64,000 nucleotides of DNA from Pseudodesulfovibrio sp. JC047 (GTDB lineage Bacteria; Desulfobacterota; Desulfovibrionia; Desulfovibrionales; Desulfovibrionaceae). The translations under genes and the position numbers were made by a program. Positions 10,101 through 18,538 of the stretch are shown here, piece by piece. The notes under the pieces are model-generated. The model was not told where the DNA came from and searched no databases. It saw nothing but the letters and a program-made list of their open reading frames with translations. The stretch spans positions 124,001 through 188,000 of the forward strand of contig NZ_WUEH01000005.1 of assembly GCF_010468615.1 (NCBI RefSeq), written 5' to 3'. Every line of letters begins with the position of its first letter. Positions within the stretch are counted from its first letter, which is position 1.

Positions 10101-10370
10101 GACGCCGGAAAAGGAATCCGGACAGTTGCAGTAATAATTGACTGTCTTGTCAGTCAGGTTCAGGCCGATTTCCGATGTGTAATTTTGGAAATCGTCACCT
10201 TCGACCTGACCATCAACATCCCAGTATTGGTCGCGTTTTTTGAGATCAAGTTTCTTGACCCCACCGTCCGCAACAATGCCTTGTGCACTTTCCAGGATAT
10301 AGTCAGGAACACTGTCTGCCAGAAATTTCTGCACTATGGATTTTACTATTTGTTCTTCGCCAGTACTCAT
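7161..10370 (-). CDS. SNF2-family helicase with SWIM zinc finger
   Basis: A 1069-residue DNA-dependent ATPase. A SWIM zinc finger lies near the N-terminus (C81, C83, C91, H93 in YYCNCPDSFSGVCRHVAA), followed by a long middle region of SNF2-associated bacterial type. The C-terminal 460 residues are a complete SNF2 motor: DEMGLGKTIQTL (motif I), VILDEAQNIKNP (II), CLSGTPIENNL (III), and in the second lobe LNLTSADYVIHYDPWWN and ATDRTHRIGQ (V and VI). Such proteins remodel protein-DNA or RNA polymerase complexes; the bacterial SWIM-SNF2 group has no settled physiological role. The gene appears to be a single unit divergent from the peptide-binding protein gene. Confidence 0.93.
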   Translation of the reverse strand: MSTGEEQIVKSIVQKFLADSVPDYILESAQGIVADGGVKKLDLKKRDQYWDVDGQVEGDDFQNYTSEIGLNLTDKTVNYYCNCPDSFSGVCRHVAATAIKLKKSLNADSTDEMPIPRTDWRQTFRPFFATELEPEAGRHYIIYRIYPEPGRLQVAFFRARQNKSGISQVQNEVTLTQIVENPDWCETSPALPGVIEQIGHYLDYWGHKVEIPAGLHSWFFRAVKGEYYLYLRETDKPISIESKTMQLKLSPALSENGLDFDILLAREDTMPFPITDEEEIFFYGRLPLWVYYKNSFYPVQTGLDPKLVQSMVEKKPIVPHADVSEFLDRVWTQIPVSDLYGQEDFLERVGPIFQDADYNPKLYLDEEGSLLVLKIQNIYENEHGEHVMAGPNPDLQTGSYHEGGKSYLIRRAQDEEARLFAELQAMNFQARNNQTWFMEQEEAITFLLDHYPQLVEAYRVYGEQNLTRYKVRTTQPQVVAEVETDEDEKWFNLELSVEYDDQKVPIDIIWEAWTKGKRYVQLKDGSYTSLPESWLNKLGHKLKALGFDPEKAPKQQFNQFEAPVLEKILEDLPQAQTDEFFVKLKEKINNFDEIKMIDQPKDLQATLRPYQVQGLSYMNFLREYGFGGILADEMGLGKTIQTLSYLQSLTDRGIKGPNLIVVPTSVLPNWEREAQKFVPDLKRLTIYGAKREGLFQHIKDSQLVITTYALLRRDLDELLKYEYVSVILDEAQNIKNPNTITARSVRKLDAGLRVCLSGTPIENNLFELWSLFEFLMPGFLGSQHSFQRGIVKPIKDGDEETLDYLRTRVKPFILRRTKAEVAKDLPPKIETTHYCELVDEQRELYNALATKLKNQVLQDVEEKGMAKSQMSILDALLKLRQICCHPRLLKLDIPGVSTNLPSGKFDAFKDLVVDIIEGGHKVLVFSQFVQMLHVIRNWLQIREIPFSYLDGSSKDRFDQVDRFNDNPDIPIFLISLKAGGTGLNLTSADYVIHYDPWWNPAVENQATDRTHRIGQKRQVFAYKMICQNTVEERILKLQEQKKGVAEAIIPGQSALKSLTRDDLEMLFEI

Positions 10371-10569
10371 TCAAAACCCGTGAAATGATGTTTTTTCTGT
10401 GAAATAGGACAGGCCTATTTACATATATCTCTCCCAATGGGCAAGTATGATATATGTGTTCACAGACACTTTGTCCCCTTGGCTTTTCAAGACCATTGGT
10501 TCATACTCACCAAACAATGCCACGCTCGTATCATTATATGGTCCAACCATGTTCGTTTTGCAAGGAAAA

Positions 10570-12207
10570 ATGAGACACATTCATCTGTTTATCTTTATAT
10601 TGTGCTTGATTTTTGTCGGATCCTGTTCCGATTCTAACCGTCCGGCAACACCTGTCAAGCCAGTAAGTCTCCATGATATTCCTCTTTTGCCAGAAGATGG
10701 TGGGCGTATCGTCGAATCTATGCTCGGTGAACCAAGCAATTTGATTTCAGCACTTTCTTCGGATAGTTCGTCTCATTCTGTGGCATCGCAGATTTATGTC
10801 AGTTTATTCAAATATGATAAGGATATCAATTTGGTGCCGTATGCCGCTGAATCCTATGAGGTACTGCGTAACGGCACTTTTTTAAAATTCAAGGTGCGTG
10901 AAGATATCTTTTGGTCTGACGGTGTGCAGTTGACTGCCGAAGATGTTGAATTTACCTATAAAATGATGATTGATCCAAAGACGCCAACGGCCTATGCCGG
11001 AAATTTTAAGTTGGTGAAGGCCTTTCGGCGTACTGGGAAATTTACGTTTGAGGTGGAGTACGATCAGCCTTTTGCCAAGGCGTTGGTCACGTGGGCCATG
11101 GACATCATGCCCAAGCATCTGTTGGAAGGGGAAGATCTGCTCAACACGAAATACAGTCGGGAACCGATTGGAGCCGGTCCCTATATCCTCAAGGAGTGGG
11201 TTCCTGGCAGCCAGATTGTTTTAAAAGCCAATCCGCATTTTTTTGAAGGCAAGCCGTTTATTGATACGGTTGTGTATCGATTCATACCCGATACGGCCAC
11301 GCAGTTTCTGGAACTCAAGGCTGGTAATCTTGATTCCGTCAGTCTTACTCCATTGCAATACCTGTATCAAACCTCGGGGGCAGGGTGGGACAGGAGTTTC
11401 AACAAGTTCGAATTTCTGGCCTTTGGCTATTCCTTTCTCGGATTTAATTTCAAGCATCCTTTTTTTCAGGATGTGCGAGTTCGTCAAGCCATTGATTATG
11501 CTATTGACCGGCGCGAAATTGTCAAAGGGGTGTTATATGGGCTGGGCGAGCCTGCCAATGGTCCCTATAAACCGGGAACCTGGGTATATAATACGGCGAT
11601 CAATCCTCGGGAGTACAACACGGCCAAGGCAAAAGCCCTTTTGGCTGAAGCCGGTTGGATTGATTCCGATGGGGATGGCCTTTTGGATAAAGACGGGGTG
11701 CCGTTTTCCTTTTCCATTATTACCAATCAGGGTAATAGCCAACGAATCAAGACGGGAGTTATCCTCCAGCAACGTCTTTTGGATGTGGGGATTCAGGTAG
11801 AACTTCGCATCGTGGAATGGGCCGCTTTTATCAAGGAATTCGTGGATAAAGGGCGTTTTGATGCAATTATTTTAGGATGGAATATTACACAAGACCCTGA
11901 TATCTATAATGTCTGGCATTCAAGCATGGCGGTTGACGGTGGATTGAATTTTACCAGATACATGAACCCTGAATTGGATGAGTTATTGGAACGAGGTCGT
12001 CATCTGGTGAAGCAGGAAGATCGCAAGCCTATTTATGATGAAATTCAACAGATTTTGTTCGATGACGTGCCATATTGTTTTTTGTATGTATCCAAGTCCT
12101 TGCCGATTGTTCAGGCTCGGGTGCAGAATATAAAAGCGGCTCCGGCCGGAATCTCCTACAATTTTGAAAAGTGGTGGATACCCCGGTCCTTGCAGCGACA
12201 GCCCTAG
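10570..12207 (+). CDS. Peptide/oligopeptide ABC transporter substrate-binding lipoprotein (SBP_bac_5)
   Basis: A 545-residue DppA/OppA-type binding protein. The start is ATG 10570, with AAGGA four bases upstream and a lipoprotein signal (MRHIHLFIFILCLIFVGSC) right after it; longer in-frame readings have no such signal. The lipobox LIFVGSC predicts lipidation at Cys19. Family features include VPYAAESYEV, FKVREDIFWSDGVQLTAEDVEFTY and the C-terminal YCFLYVSKSLPIVQ. No permease or ATPase genes are adjacent, so it is an orphan receptor or a sensor. Only 6 bases separate its stop from the relA/spoT start, and the stop region doubles as the ribosome-binding site of that gene, so the two are almost certainly cotranscribed. 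Confidence 0.9.
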   Translation: MRHIHLFIFILCLIFVGSCSDSNRPATPVKPVSLHDIPLLPEDGGRIVESMLGEPSNLISALSSDSSSHSVASQIYVSLFKYDKDINLVPYAAESYEVLRNGTFLKFKVREDIFWSDGVQLTAEDVEFTYKMMIDPKTPTAYAGNFKLVKAFRRTGKFTFEVEYDQPFAKALVTWAMDIMPKHLLEGEDLLNTKYSREPIGAGPYILKEWVPGSQIVLKANPHFFEGKPFIDTVVYRFIPDTATQFLELKAGNLDSVSLTPLQYLYQTSGAGWDRSFNKFEFLAFGYSFLGFNFKHPFFQDVRVRQAIDYAIDRREIVKGVLYGLGEPANGPYKPGTWVYNTAINPREYNTAKAKALLAEAGWIDSDGDGLLDKDGVPFSFSIITNQGNSQRIKTGVILQQRLLDVGIQVELRIVEWAAFIKEFVDKGRFDAIILGWNITQDPDIYNVWHSSMAVDGGLNFTRYMNPELDELLERGRHLVKQEDRKPIYDEIQQILFDDVPYCFLYVSKSLPIVQARVQNIKAAPAGISYNFEKWWIPRSLQRQP

Positions 12208-12213
12208 GAAGTA

Positions 12214-14391
12214 ATGAGTATTATGATTCGCATCAATCAGATCACCGACAAGGTGGCCTCATATATCGACAATCCCGATTTGGATTTGATTCAACGGGCG
12301 TATGTCTTTTCCGCACAGGCCCATGACGGTGTGGTGCGTCGGTCCGGAGAGCCGTACATTTCTCATCCCATGAATGTGGCGTACCTGTTGGCTACCATGC
12401 AGCTTGATGAGGCCTCAGTGGCCGCAGGGTTATTGCATGATACGGTGGAGGACACGGATACTACGGTTGATGAAATCGAAGATCTTTTTGGGGCTGATGT
12501 GGCCGATCTCGTGGATGGTGTGACCAAAATCAGCAAGATGGATTTCGAGTCCAAAGCCGTCCAGCAGGCCGAGAATATCCGTAAGCTCATTCTTGCCATG
12601 GCAGAGGATATTCGTGTGCTCATGGTGAAGTTGGCGGATCGGCTGCACAACATGCGTACCTTGGAGTTCATGAAGCCGGTCAAGCAGCGGCTTATCGCTC
12701 AGGAAACGCAGGATATCTATGCGCCACTCGCCAACCGTCTTGGCTTGCACCGGGTCAAAACTGAGTTGGAAGACCTCTGTCTGCGGTATCTCAAGCCTGA
12801 TGTCTACTCTCAGCTGAGTGAAGCTGTGTCCGAACATCGGGCCGCTGGTGAACCCTACATTGAAAAGGTTATCGAGCTGATTCATGAGATGCTCAAGCAG
12901 AACAAGATGCAGGGGCGGGTTTATGGACGGACCAAGCATCTTCACTCGATTCATGTCAAAATGGAGCAGCAGGGGCTGACATTTGACGAGATTTTTGACC
13001 TCATCGCTTTTCGTATCATCTTGAAGTCATTGAAGGACTGTTATGCTGTTCTTGGATTGATTCACGCGGTGTGGCGGCCGGTCGCCGGACGTTTCAAGGA
13101 TTATATTTCTATTCCCAAGGCGAATATGTATCAGTCGCTTCATTCCACGGTTATCGGTCCCGAAGGGGAGCGTATCGAATTTCAGATTCGAACCGAAGAA
13201 ATGAACCAAATCGCCGAATATGGTGTTGCGGCGCATTGGCAGTACAAAGAAGTTGGGAAGGGGAGTAAAAGAGGGAAAACCACTGGTACGCGTGATGCCG
13301 AGCGGTATACCTGGCTGAAGCAGATCATGGATTGGCAACGGGAGCTTTCCGACCCCCGTGAGTTCATGTCTTCCTTGCGTCTGGAGATGTTTCAGGAAGA
13401 AGTCTACGTCTTTACGCCTCACGGTGATATCAAGGAGTTGCCGGACGGGGCTACGCCAGTCGATTTTGCGTACGCCATTCATTCCGAGGTCGGTGACAAA
13501 TGTGCCGGGGCAAAGGTTAACGGCCGTATCGTTCCATTGCATACCGCTTTGAAAAATGGGGATTCCGTCGAGGTCATCACCGACAAGAACCGGATGCCCA
13601 GTCGGGATTGGCTCAAATTCGTCAAGACCGCCAAGGCACGGACTCGGATCAAGCAGTATATTCGTACTGTCGAACGCGAGCGGTCCATCGCTCTTGCCAA
13701 GGAGTTACTCGACAAGGAAGGCCGTCGGGTTGGTTTGAATGTGCAAAAGGCCATGAAAGATGGTGAGTTCCTTCGTTTGGCCGAAGAATTCAATTGTGGC
13801 AGTGTTGATGATCTTCTTAGCCAGATCGGATTTTCTCGGTTTACTCCTCGTAAGGTTGTGAAGCGGCTGTACGCGCTCATGAACGGCGAAACCTTGGATG
13901 AGCGGAAGGTCAAAGAAAAAACTGCTGATGAGGCCGACAAGAAAAAGGCCAAGACTGATGGTTTGCAGATTTCCGGTGTGGACAACGTGCTTGTACGATT
14001 TGCCAGTTGTTGTACGCCACTCCCCGGCGAACCGATCATTGGCTACATCACCCGTGGACGAGGTGTAACTGTCCATCGCATTGATTGTCACAACGTCAAG
14101 AATTTCGAAGACGAGCGGTTGATTCAAGTCACCTGGGAAGGGGTTGAAGAAAAACCGTATCCTGCAAAAATCAAGGTCAAATGTCTCAACAAGCCCGGTA
14201 TGCTTGGCAAAATTTGTTCGATTCTTGCCGAAATGGAAGTCAATATTGATTCCGGGAGTTTCGAATCCAATGTTGACGGGACATCCAAATTGCACTTTAC
14301 CGTGGAAGTCAAAGATCTCAATCAGCTCTATTCCGCCCTGGCACACGTCAAGAAGCTGAAAGCCGTTCAAGAAGCCCTGCGCGTTTCCTGA
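12214..14391 (+). CDS. relA/spoT: Bifunctional (p)ppGpp synthetase/hydrolase (RelA/SpoT family)
   Basis: The 725-residue stringent-response enzyme. The N-terminal HD hydrolase is intact (H51, then HDTVED at 75-80), so it can probably degrade (p)ppGpp. The synthetase domain has GRTKHLHSIHVKM, the GRFKDYISIPKANMYQSLH motif and FQIRTEEMNQIAEYGVAAHW. Next come a TGS domain (VYVFTPHGDIKELPDGATPVDFAY), a zinc/helical region (CCTPLPGEPIIGY) and a C-terminal ACT domain. The start ATG 12214 follows a TAGGAAGT site that overlaps the end of the peptide-binding gene. Deltaproteobacteria usually have a single Rel enzyme of this type, so it is probably the main alarmone enzyme. Confidence 0.95.
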   Translation: MSIMIRINQITDKVASYIDNPDLDLIQRAYVFSAQAHDGVVRRSGEPYISHPMNVAYLLATMQLDEASVAAGLLHDTVEDTDTTVDEIEDLFGADVADLVDGVTKISKMDFESKAVQQAENIRKLILAMAEDIRVLMVKLADRLHNMRTLEFMKPVKQRLIAQETQDIYAPLANRLGLHRVKTELEDLCLRYLKPDVYSQLSEAVSEHRAAGEPYIEKVIELIHEMLKQNKMQGRVYGRTKHLHSIHVKMEQQGLTFDEIFDLIAFRIILKSLKDCYAVLGLIHAVWRPVAGRFKDYISIPKANMYQSLHSTVIGPEGERIEFQIRTEEMNQIAEYGVAAHWQYKEVGKGSKRGKTTGTRDAERYTWLKQIMDWQRELSDPREFMSSLRLEMFQEEVYVFTPHGDIKELPDGATPVDFAYAIHSEVGDKCAGAKVNGRIVPLHTALKNGDSVEVITDKNRMPSRDWLKFVKTAKARTRIKQYIRTVERERSIALAKELLDKEGRRVGLNVQKAMKDGEFLRLAEEFNCGSVDDLLSQIGFSRFTPRKVVKRLYALMNGETLDERKVKEKTADEADKKKAKTDGLQISGVDNVLVRFASCCTPLPGEPIIGYITRGRGVTVHRIDCHNVKNFEDERLIQVTWEGVEEKPYPAKIKVKCLNKPGMLGKICSILAEMEVNIDSGSFESNVDGTSKLHFTVEVKDLNQLYSALAHVKKLKAVQEALRVS

Positions 14392-14472
14392 TTGCCCGAC
14401 CGGGGGGCGCCTTCAGCGGGAGCCTACCGGCGGTCGCTTTCAGCGTGACCAGGACGCTGTTCTGGACCTGCC

Positions 14473-14549
14473 AAAGAACCCTTTGAAAAGGGTTCTCTGG
14501 ACTCTCTTAAACTTTTTGGGTCGCTTCGCGAGGGCTGTCGGCAGCGTAA
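14473..14549 (+). repeat. Dispersed intergenic repeat, copy 1
   Basis: The unit begins AAAGAACCCTTTGAAAAGGG (a hairpin), continues TTCTCTGGACT, then AAACTTTTTGGGTCGCTTCG, and ends GCTGTCGGCAGCGTAAG. The same order of blocks returns at 14601. The hairpin plus T-run may end relA/spoT transcripts. Confidence 0.8.
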
Positions 14550-14600
14550 GTCCGTGCGATTTGGTGGGAAATGCGGATTTTAGGAATGCCTTCGGCGACC

Positions 14601-14680
14601 AAAGAACCCTTTGAAAAGGGTTCTCTGGACTTTCCGAAACTTTTTATCGCTCGCTTCGCTCGAAGCTGTCGGTAGCGTGA
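14601..14680 (+). repeat. Dispersed intergenic repeat, copy 2
   Basis: It shares with copy 1 the AAAGAACCCTTTGAAAAGGG hairpin, the TTCTCTGGACT block, AAACTTTTT, a CGCTTCG block and GCTGTCGGTAGCGTGAA. Differences lie in the linkers, as in a decaying dispersed repeat. Confidence 0.8.
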
Positions 14681-14823
14681 ATTCGTCGGACTTTTGGAAG
14701 AATGTTGTAAAAAAATGTATTTTTTACAAGGCCCTCTTACTTTTTTTAACGATTTCCTCTTTCATTTCCCTCTTGTTTCTTTAATCCCACTCAACGGATA
14801 CCGTAGGACCTCGCCGAAGGCGC

Positions 14824-14881
14824 GCCAAAAAGTTCTGGAGGGGAGTCCAGAGGGGAACCTCTTCCAAGAGGTTCCCCTCTG
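14824..14881 (-). repeat. Dispersed intergenic repeat, copy 3 (inverted)
   Basis: On the minus strand the same plan appears: a hairpin (GGGGAACCTCTT / AAGAGGTTCCCC), CTCTGGACTCCCCTC, then AGAACTTTTTGGCGCGCC. The hairpin has changed on both arms, so the structure rather than the sequence is kept. It lies 50 bases from the permease stop and could serve as its terminator. Confidence 0.7.
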
Positions 14882-14932
14882 GCCGTCGGAGACATTCCTT
14901 GCCACCCCGGCGAGGGGTGTCGGAGCCATCTT

Positions 14933-16696
14933 TTACATTTCGATTCGAACGCTTTCTGGACTGAGTTTTTTTTCGAGTCGTTTTGCGTAGAGGCTCATGA
15001 CGTAGCTGAAAATGAAATAGAGAATAATGACGGCGGTGTATATTTCGAAGGGGTAGATCATGGTCCTGTTGTTGATGGCGTATGCTGCACGGGTCAGGTC
15101 CATGACACCGATGATGTAGACGAGGGAGGTGTCCTTGAAGGCGGCGATAAACATGCCGACCAGAGCGGGCAGCATTTGTTTGAGTGCTTGAGGCAGAATG
15201 ATTTTTCGCATGGTCTGGAAATAGGAAAGACCGGACGCCTTGGCGGCTTCGACCTGACCGGCGGGGATGTTTTCGATACCGCCCCTGACGGTTTCAGCGA
15301 TGTATGCGCCGAAGAAGAATGTCAACGCAATGGTCCCGGCCCAGAAGGCATGAATTTCGATTTTGAAGACAAAGTCGAGAATGACCTGGTAGAACCAGAG
15401 AATAACCAGAACGAGCGGCACACCGCGTACAACCTCGATGTACAGAGTGCAGGGGATTTTGATGGCGTTGTTTTTGGCCGTGCGTCCCATGCCGATAAAG
15501 AGTCCGATGATGAAACTGCCGGAGATGGAAAAAATAGCCATGAGTAGTGACCCGGATAATCCGCCCAATCCCATGAAAAATTCTGAAGAATCGCCGCCGG
15601 GGAACCGCCAGATGAGCAGTGCTGGTAGGTTGTTCCAGATAATTTCATAGTTGAAATTCAGGAAGGCCGATCCGAGGAGATAGAGCAGATAGCCAAGCGC
15701 GGCGATGAAAAGAATCTTGGCACCGAGGAGGACCGTTTTGAACGATGATTTGAAAAAACGGGTGATCGGAGAGACTGTTTTTTGTTCCGGGGATGTTCGG
15801 AAATGCCAAAAAACGTACTCCAAACCGGCGGTGATCCAGTCGATGGGCAGAAAGAGGGTGTCGGCGATTTTGCGGACTATAGTTATTTGGTCGCGGGGCA
15901 TGATCTTGAGTCGTTCGTTCACGATGTTCATGATACAGGCAATGAACAGGGAGAGCAGGAGATAGATGGCCGTGGCCACAATGAACGATTCAAAGGTGCG
16001 ATAGGTCAGTGAAAGCACTTCCTGCATGGACCAGAAGAGTTCGGTGACACCGATCGTCATGGCCAAGGAGGTGTTTTTCATGTTGTTGAGAAATTCGCTG
16101 CCCAGAGGCGGGATGATTTCACGAAAGGCGAGGGGCAGAATGATTTTGCGAAGTGTTTGGGAAAAACTGAGACCGGATGAGTAGGAGGCTTCGAGCAATC
16201 CTTTGGGGATGGATTGAATACCTGCGCGGATGATTTCCGCCATGAAAGCGCCAGTGAAGATACCGCAGCCGACAGTGGCACACCAGAATTCGAAATCCAT
16301 TTCAAAGAGTTTGAATCGAATTTCTTCCGGGAAGGCATAGGGGAGGGCGAAGTTCCAGAAAAAGAGCTGGATGAGTAATGGCGTATTGCGGAAAAGTTCT
16401 ACATAACAGGTGGCGAGCCAGTAGACAGGCTTGAAACTGGACAAGCGTGCCAGGCCGAAAATTGTTCCGGATGCCAAGGCGATGAGCGCAGAATAGATGG
16501 TGATGGTGATCGTTGAATTCAGGCCGTTCAGTAGCAAGTGCCCCATGTGCCCGTATTGGCCTTCGACAAAGAAAACAGCCCAGTCGAAATCATATTTGAA
16601 TTCGAATATGACCGCAAAGTAATAGACCACCGCGCCGACCATTGCCAAGAGCGCGACATTTTGAACCCAGACTTTCTCGAAATACCTTTTTATCAT
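14933..16696 (-). CDS. Amino-acid ABC transporter permease, two permease domains fused
   Basis: A 587-residue membrane protein with two complete HisM/GlnP-type permease domains in one chain. Domain 1 (about residues 50-270) has YVELFRNTPLLIQLFFW and the EAA loop SGLSFSQTLRKIILPLAFRE; domain 2 (about 360-575) has YIEVVRGVPLVLVILWF and the EAA loop SGLSYFQTMRKIILPQALKQ. A linker with its own hydrophobic segment joins them. In related systems (GltJ/GltK) these are two separate proteins that pair; here they are a built-in pair. It is the third gene of the ATPase-SBP-permease operon. The substrate is probably glutamate, aspartate or a similar polar amino acid, by similarity of arrangement only. 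Confidence 0.92.
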   Translation of the reverse strand: MIKRYFEKVWVQNVALLAMVGAVVYYFAVIFEFKYDFDWAVFFVEGQYGHMGHLLLNGLNSTITITIYSALIALASGTIFGLARLSSFKPVYWLATCYVELFRNTPLLIQLFFWNFALPYAFPEEIRFKLFEMDFEFWCATVGCGIFTGAFMAEIIRAGIQSIPKGLLEASYSSGLSFSQTLRKIILPLAFREIIPPLGSEFLNNMKNTSLAMTIGVTELFWSMQEVLSLTYRTFESFIVATAIYLLLSLFIACIMNIVNERLKIMPRDQITIVRKIADTLFLPIDWITAGLEYVFWHFRTSPEQKTVSPITRFFKSSFKTVLLGAKILFIAALGYLLYLLGSAFLNFNYEIIWNNLPALLIWRFPGGDSSEFFMGLGGLSGSLLMAIFSISGSFIIGLFIGMGRTAKNNAIKIPCTLYIEVVRGVPLVLVILWFYQVILDFVFKIEIHAFWAGTIALTFFFGAYIAETVRGGIENIPAGQVEAAKASGLSYFQTMRKIILPQALKQMLPALVGMFIAAFKDTSLVYIIGVMDLTRAAYAINNRTMIYPFEIYTAVIILYFIFSYVMSLYAKRLEKKLSPESVRIEM

Positions 16697-16718
16697 TGTA
16701 CTCTTTATGGAAGGAGGC

Positions 16719-16740
16719 CCCGAAACCCTGGAGTTTCGGG
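16719..16740 (-). promoter_or_regulatory. Intercistronic hairpin between binding-protein and permease genes
   Basis: A perfect 8-bp stem (CCCGAAAC / GTTTCGGG) with a short loop lies in the 68-base gap. There is no T-run after it, so it more likely stabilises the upstream mRNA or attenuates than terminates. Confidence 0.55.
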
Positions 16741-16764
16741 ACCTGTTAGGGCGTTATTGTGAGC

Positions 16765-17589
16765 CTAGGGCCACATTTCGATCTTGGATGTCAAGGGGAA
16801 GGGATACTTGGAATCCGGGCCGAACCACTTATCGTAGATCTTGTGGTAGGTTCCGTCTTTCCAGATGTCCTGAATTGCGAAGTTGACGGCATCGCGCCAT
16901 GCGGAGTCATCCTGGGGCAGGCCGACACCATACGGTTCGTCAGAGATGAATTCGCCAACCAGTTCAAACTGGCCGGGAACCTTGGCGGCGTACCCCAGCA
17001 AGAGGGTAGAGTCGGTGGAGATAGCCTGAACACGACCAGAGCGCAGGGCCTCGAACATGGCGACTTCGCCGTCATATCCGACAACCTTGGGGTTGGCGTT
17101 GCCCAGGGATTTCAAATAGGCAGTGGCATTGACGATGGAGGTCGTTCCCTGCATGGAGCCGACTTTCATCTTTGCCAAATCCTTGGTGTCTTTGACCATG
17201 CCTTTTTTGGCAAGGAATTTTTGACCATCGAAGAAATACGTGATGGAGAAATCAATTTTTTCGTCACGAACGCGTTTGTGTGTCATATTTGCCAGAACCA
17301 TGTCCACTTTGGCGGGGGTGGTCTGGACAAAAGAAATACGGGTGTTGTTGTTGACAACGGTCTTTTCGAGTGTGCACCCGAGGCGTTTGGCTATTTCTGT
17401 CGCCATATCAACATCGAAGCCGACCCAATCATTTTTGTCATTGATGAAGCCGAAGGGGATGCCCTGGTTAGACAAACCGGCTTTGACGACTTTTGTGGAC
17501 ATGACGCGATCATAGGTCGGTCCGGCAAAAGCAATGGACGCGGCCATGACCAGCAGGGCGGCCATGACGGTGATTTTGAGAACTCTCAT
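16765..17589 (-). CDS. Amino-acid ABC transporter, periplasmic binding protein (SBP_bac_3)
   Basis: A 274-residue protein with a Sec signal peptide (MRVLKITVMAALLVMAASIAFA-GP). The mature part has the family landmarks VKAGLSNQGIPFGFIND, WVGFDVDMATEIAKRLG, a VDMVLANMTHKRVRDEKIDFS hinge region and the C-terminal YHKIYDKWFG. It would bind a polar amino acid in the periplasm and hand it to the fused permease. It lies between the ATPase gene upstream and the permease gene downstream, with a hairpin in each gap. The normal binding-protein length (against AapJ, 340) marks this as a different subfamily from the transporter at 1.1-5.3 kb. Confidence 0.92.
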   Translation of the reverse strand: MRVLKITVMAALLVMAASIAFAGPTYDRVMSTKVVKAGLSNQGIPFGFINDKNDWVGFDVDMATEIAKRLGCTLEKTVVNNNTRISFVQTTPAKVDMVLANMTHKRVRDEKIDFSITYFFDGQKFLAKKGMVKDTKDLAKMKVGSMQGTTSIVNATAYLKSLGNANPKVVGYDGEVAMFEALRSGRVQAISTDSTLLLGYAAKVPGQFELVGEFISDEPYGVGLPQDDSAWRDAVNFAIQDIWKDGTYHKIYDKWFGPDSKYPFPLTSKIEMWP

Positions 17590-17622
17590 TTACCTCTCCT
17601 CAATGGTTGAGTCCGTAAAAAA

Positions 17623-17653
17623 ACCTTTGCTGAACACAGTGTTCGACAAAGGT
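17623..17653 (-). promoter_or_regulatory. Intercistronic hairpin between ATPase and binding-protein genes
   Basis: The repeat ACCTTTG..GAACAC / GTGTTC..CAAAGGT is nearly perfect over 15 positions per arm. It occupies most of the 77-base gap and lies just upstream of the binding-protein leader, where it could shield the 5' end of the abundant binding-protein message. Confidence 0.55.
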
Positions 17654-17666
17654 AGATATTCTGTGC

Positions 17667-18395
17667 CTAGTGGCTGAGAATCTTGCTGAGGAAATCCTTG
17701 GTGCGGTCGCTTTCGGGATGATTGAAAAATTCTTCAGGCGTATTTTCCTCGACGAGGTTGCCTTCATCCATGAAAATGACCCTGTCCGCTACTTCACGGG
17801 CAAATCCCATCTCATGCGTGACGCAGATCATGGTCATGCCTTCTCGTGCCAGAGATTTCATGACATCCAGCACTTCGTTGATCATTTCAGGATCGAGCGC
17901 GGATGTTGGCTCGTCAAACAACATGATTTTCGGCTGCATGGCCAACCCTCGCGCAATGGCAACGCGTTGCTGTTGACCGCCGGAAAGCTGTGAGGGATAC
18001 GCTCCGGCCTTGTCCGGGATATCGACTTTTTTGAGAAGGTCCATGCCAATGGTGGTCGCTTCGCCACGACTCATGCCGCGAACCATTGTCGGGGCCAGCG
18101 TGATGTTTTCCATGACCGTCATGTGCGGATACAGATTGAACTGTTGGAAGACAAATCCGACCTCGGCCCGAAGCAGGGTCATATTGGTCCGTGGGTCGGA
18201 AACATTCATGCCATCGACGACGATGTCCCCTTCCTGGATCGGTTCCAGGCGGTTGATACACCGAATCATTGTTGATTTTCCGGAGCCGGAAGGGCCACAG
18301 ACAACGACGACTTCACCTTTGGCAATGTTCAGGTTGATATTTTTGAGGACGTGAAAATCCCCATACCACTTGTTGACGCCTTTGAAAGAAATCAC
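17667..18395 (-). CDS. Amino-acid ABC transporter, ATPase subunit (GlnQ/GltL type)
   Basis: A 242-residue ATPase with Walker [10 protein letters not shown] near residues 34-42, signature LSGGQQQR, Walker [15 protein letters not shown] and the H-loop CVTHEMGF. It is the first gene of the minus-strand operon that continues with the binding protein and the fused permease; having the ATPase first is less common. It would power import through the double permease. It resembles the AapP protein of the other operon along its whole length but is clearly a separate paralogue. Confidence 0.93.
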   Translation of the reverse strand: MISFKGVNKWYGDFHVLKNINLNIAKGEVVVVCGPSGSGKSTMIRCINRLEPIQEGDIVVDGMNVSDPRTNMTLLRAEVGFVFQQFNLYPHMTVMENITLAPTMVRGMSRGEATTIGMDLLKKVDIPDKAGAYPSQLSGGQQQRVAIARGLAMQPKIMLFDEPTSALDPEMINEVLDVMKSLAREGMTMICVTHEMGFAREVADRVIFMDEGNLVEENTPEEFFNHPESDRTKDFLSKILSH

Positions 18396-18538
18396 ATGTC
18401 TCTCCGATGATGGATTAGGCTAAAAGCCAAGGCATTGTGTAGCAAAAGATGGGGCCGTAAGCAAATAATTTTCGGTTTTGGTATCATATGGAAGAAGTTT
18501 TTAGCACTAGAGTGTCTCTGGTTGACAAAAATGTGGTA

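Larger units (their letters stand above)
14392..14932. other. Non-coding region with dispersed hairpin repeats
   Basis: There is no plausible gene in these 541 bases between the relA/spoT stop and the convergent permease gene. It contains three related repeat units (listed separately), GC-rich inverted repeats just after the relA/spoT stop (14399-14460), and a T-rich stretch (14701-14780). A 98-codon frame across it has no ribosome-binding site and reads through the repeats. Confidence 0.75.

Noticed and set aside
14473-14881. The regular hairpin units as a CRISPR array
   Set aside because: There are only three units with different spacing and orientation, no constant repeat-spacer pattern and no cas genes.
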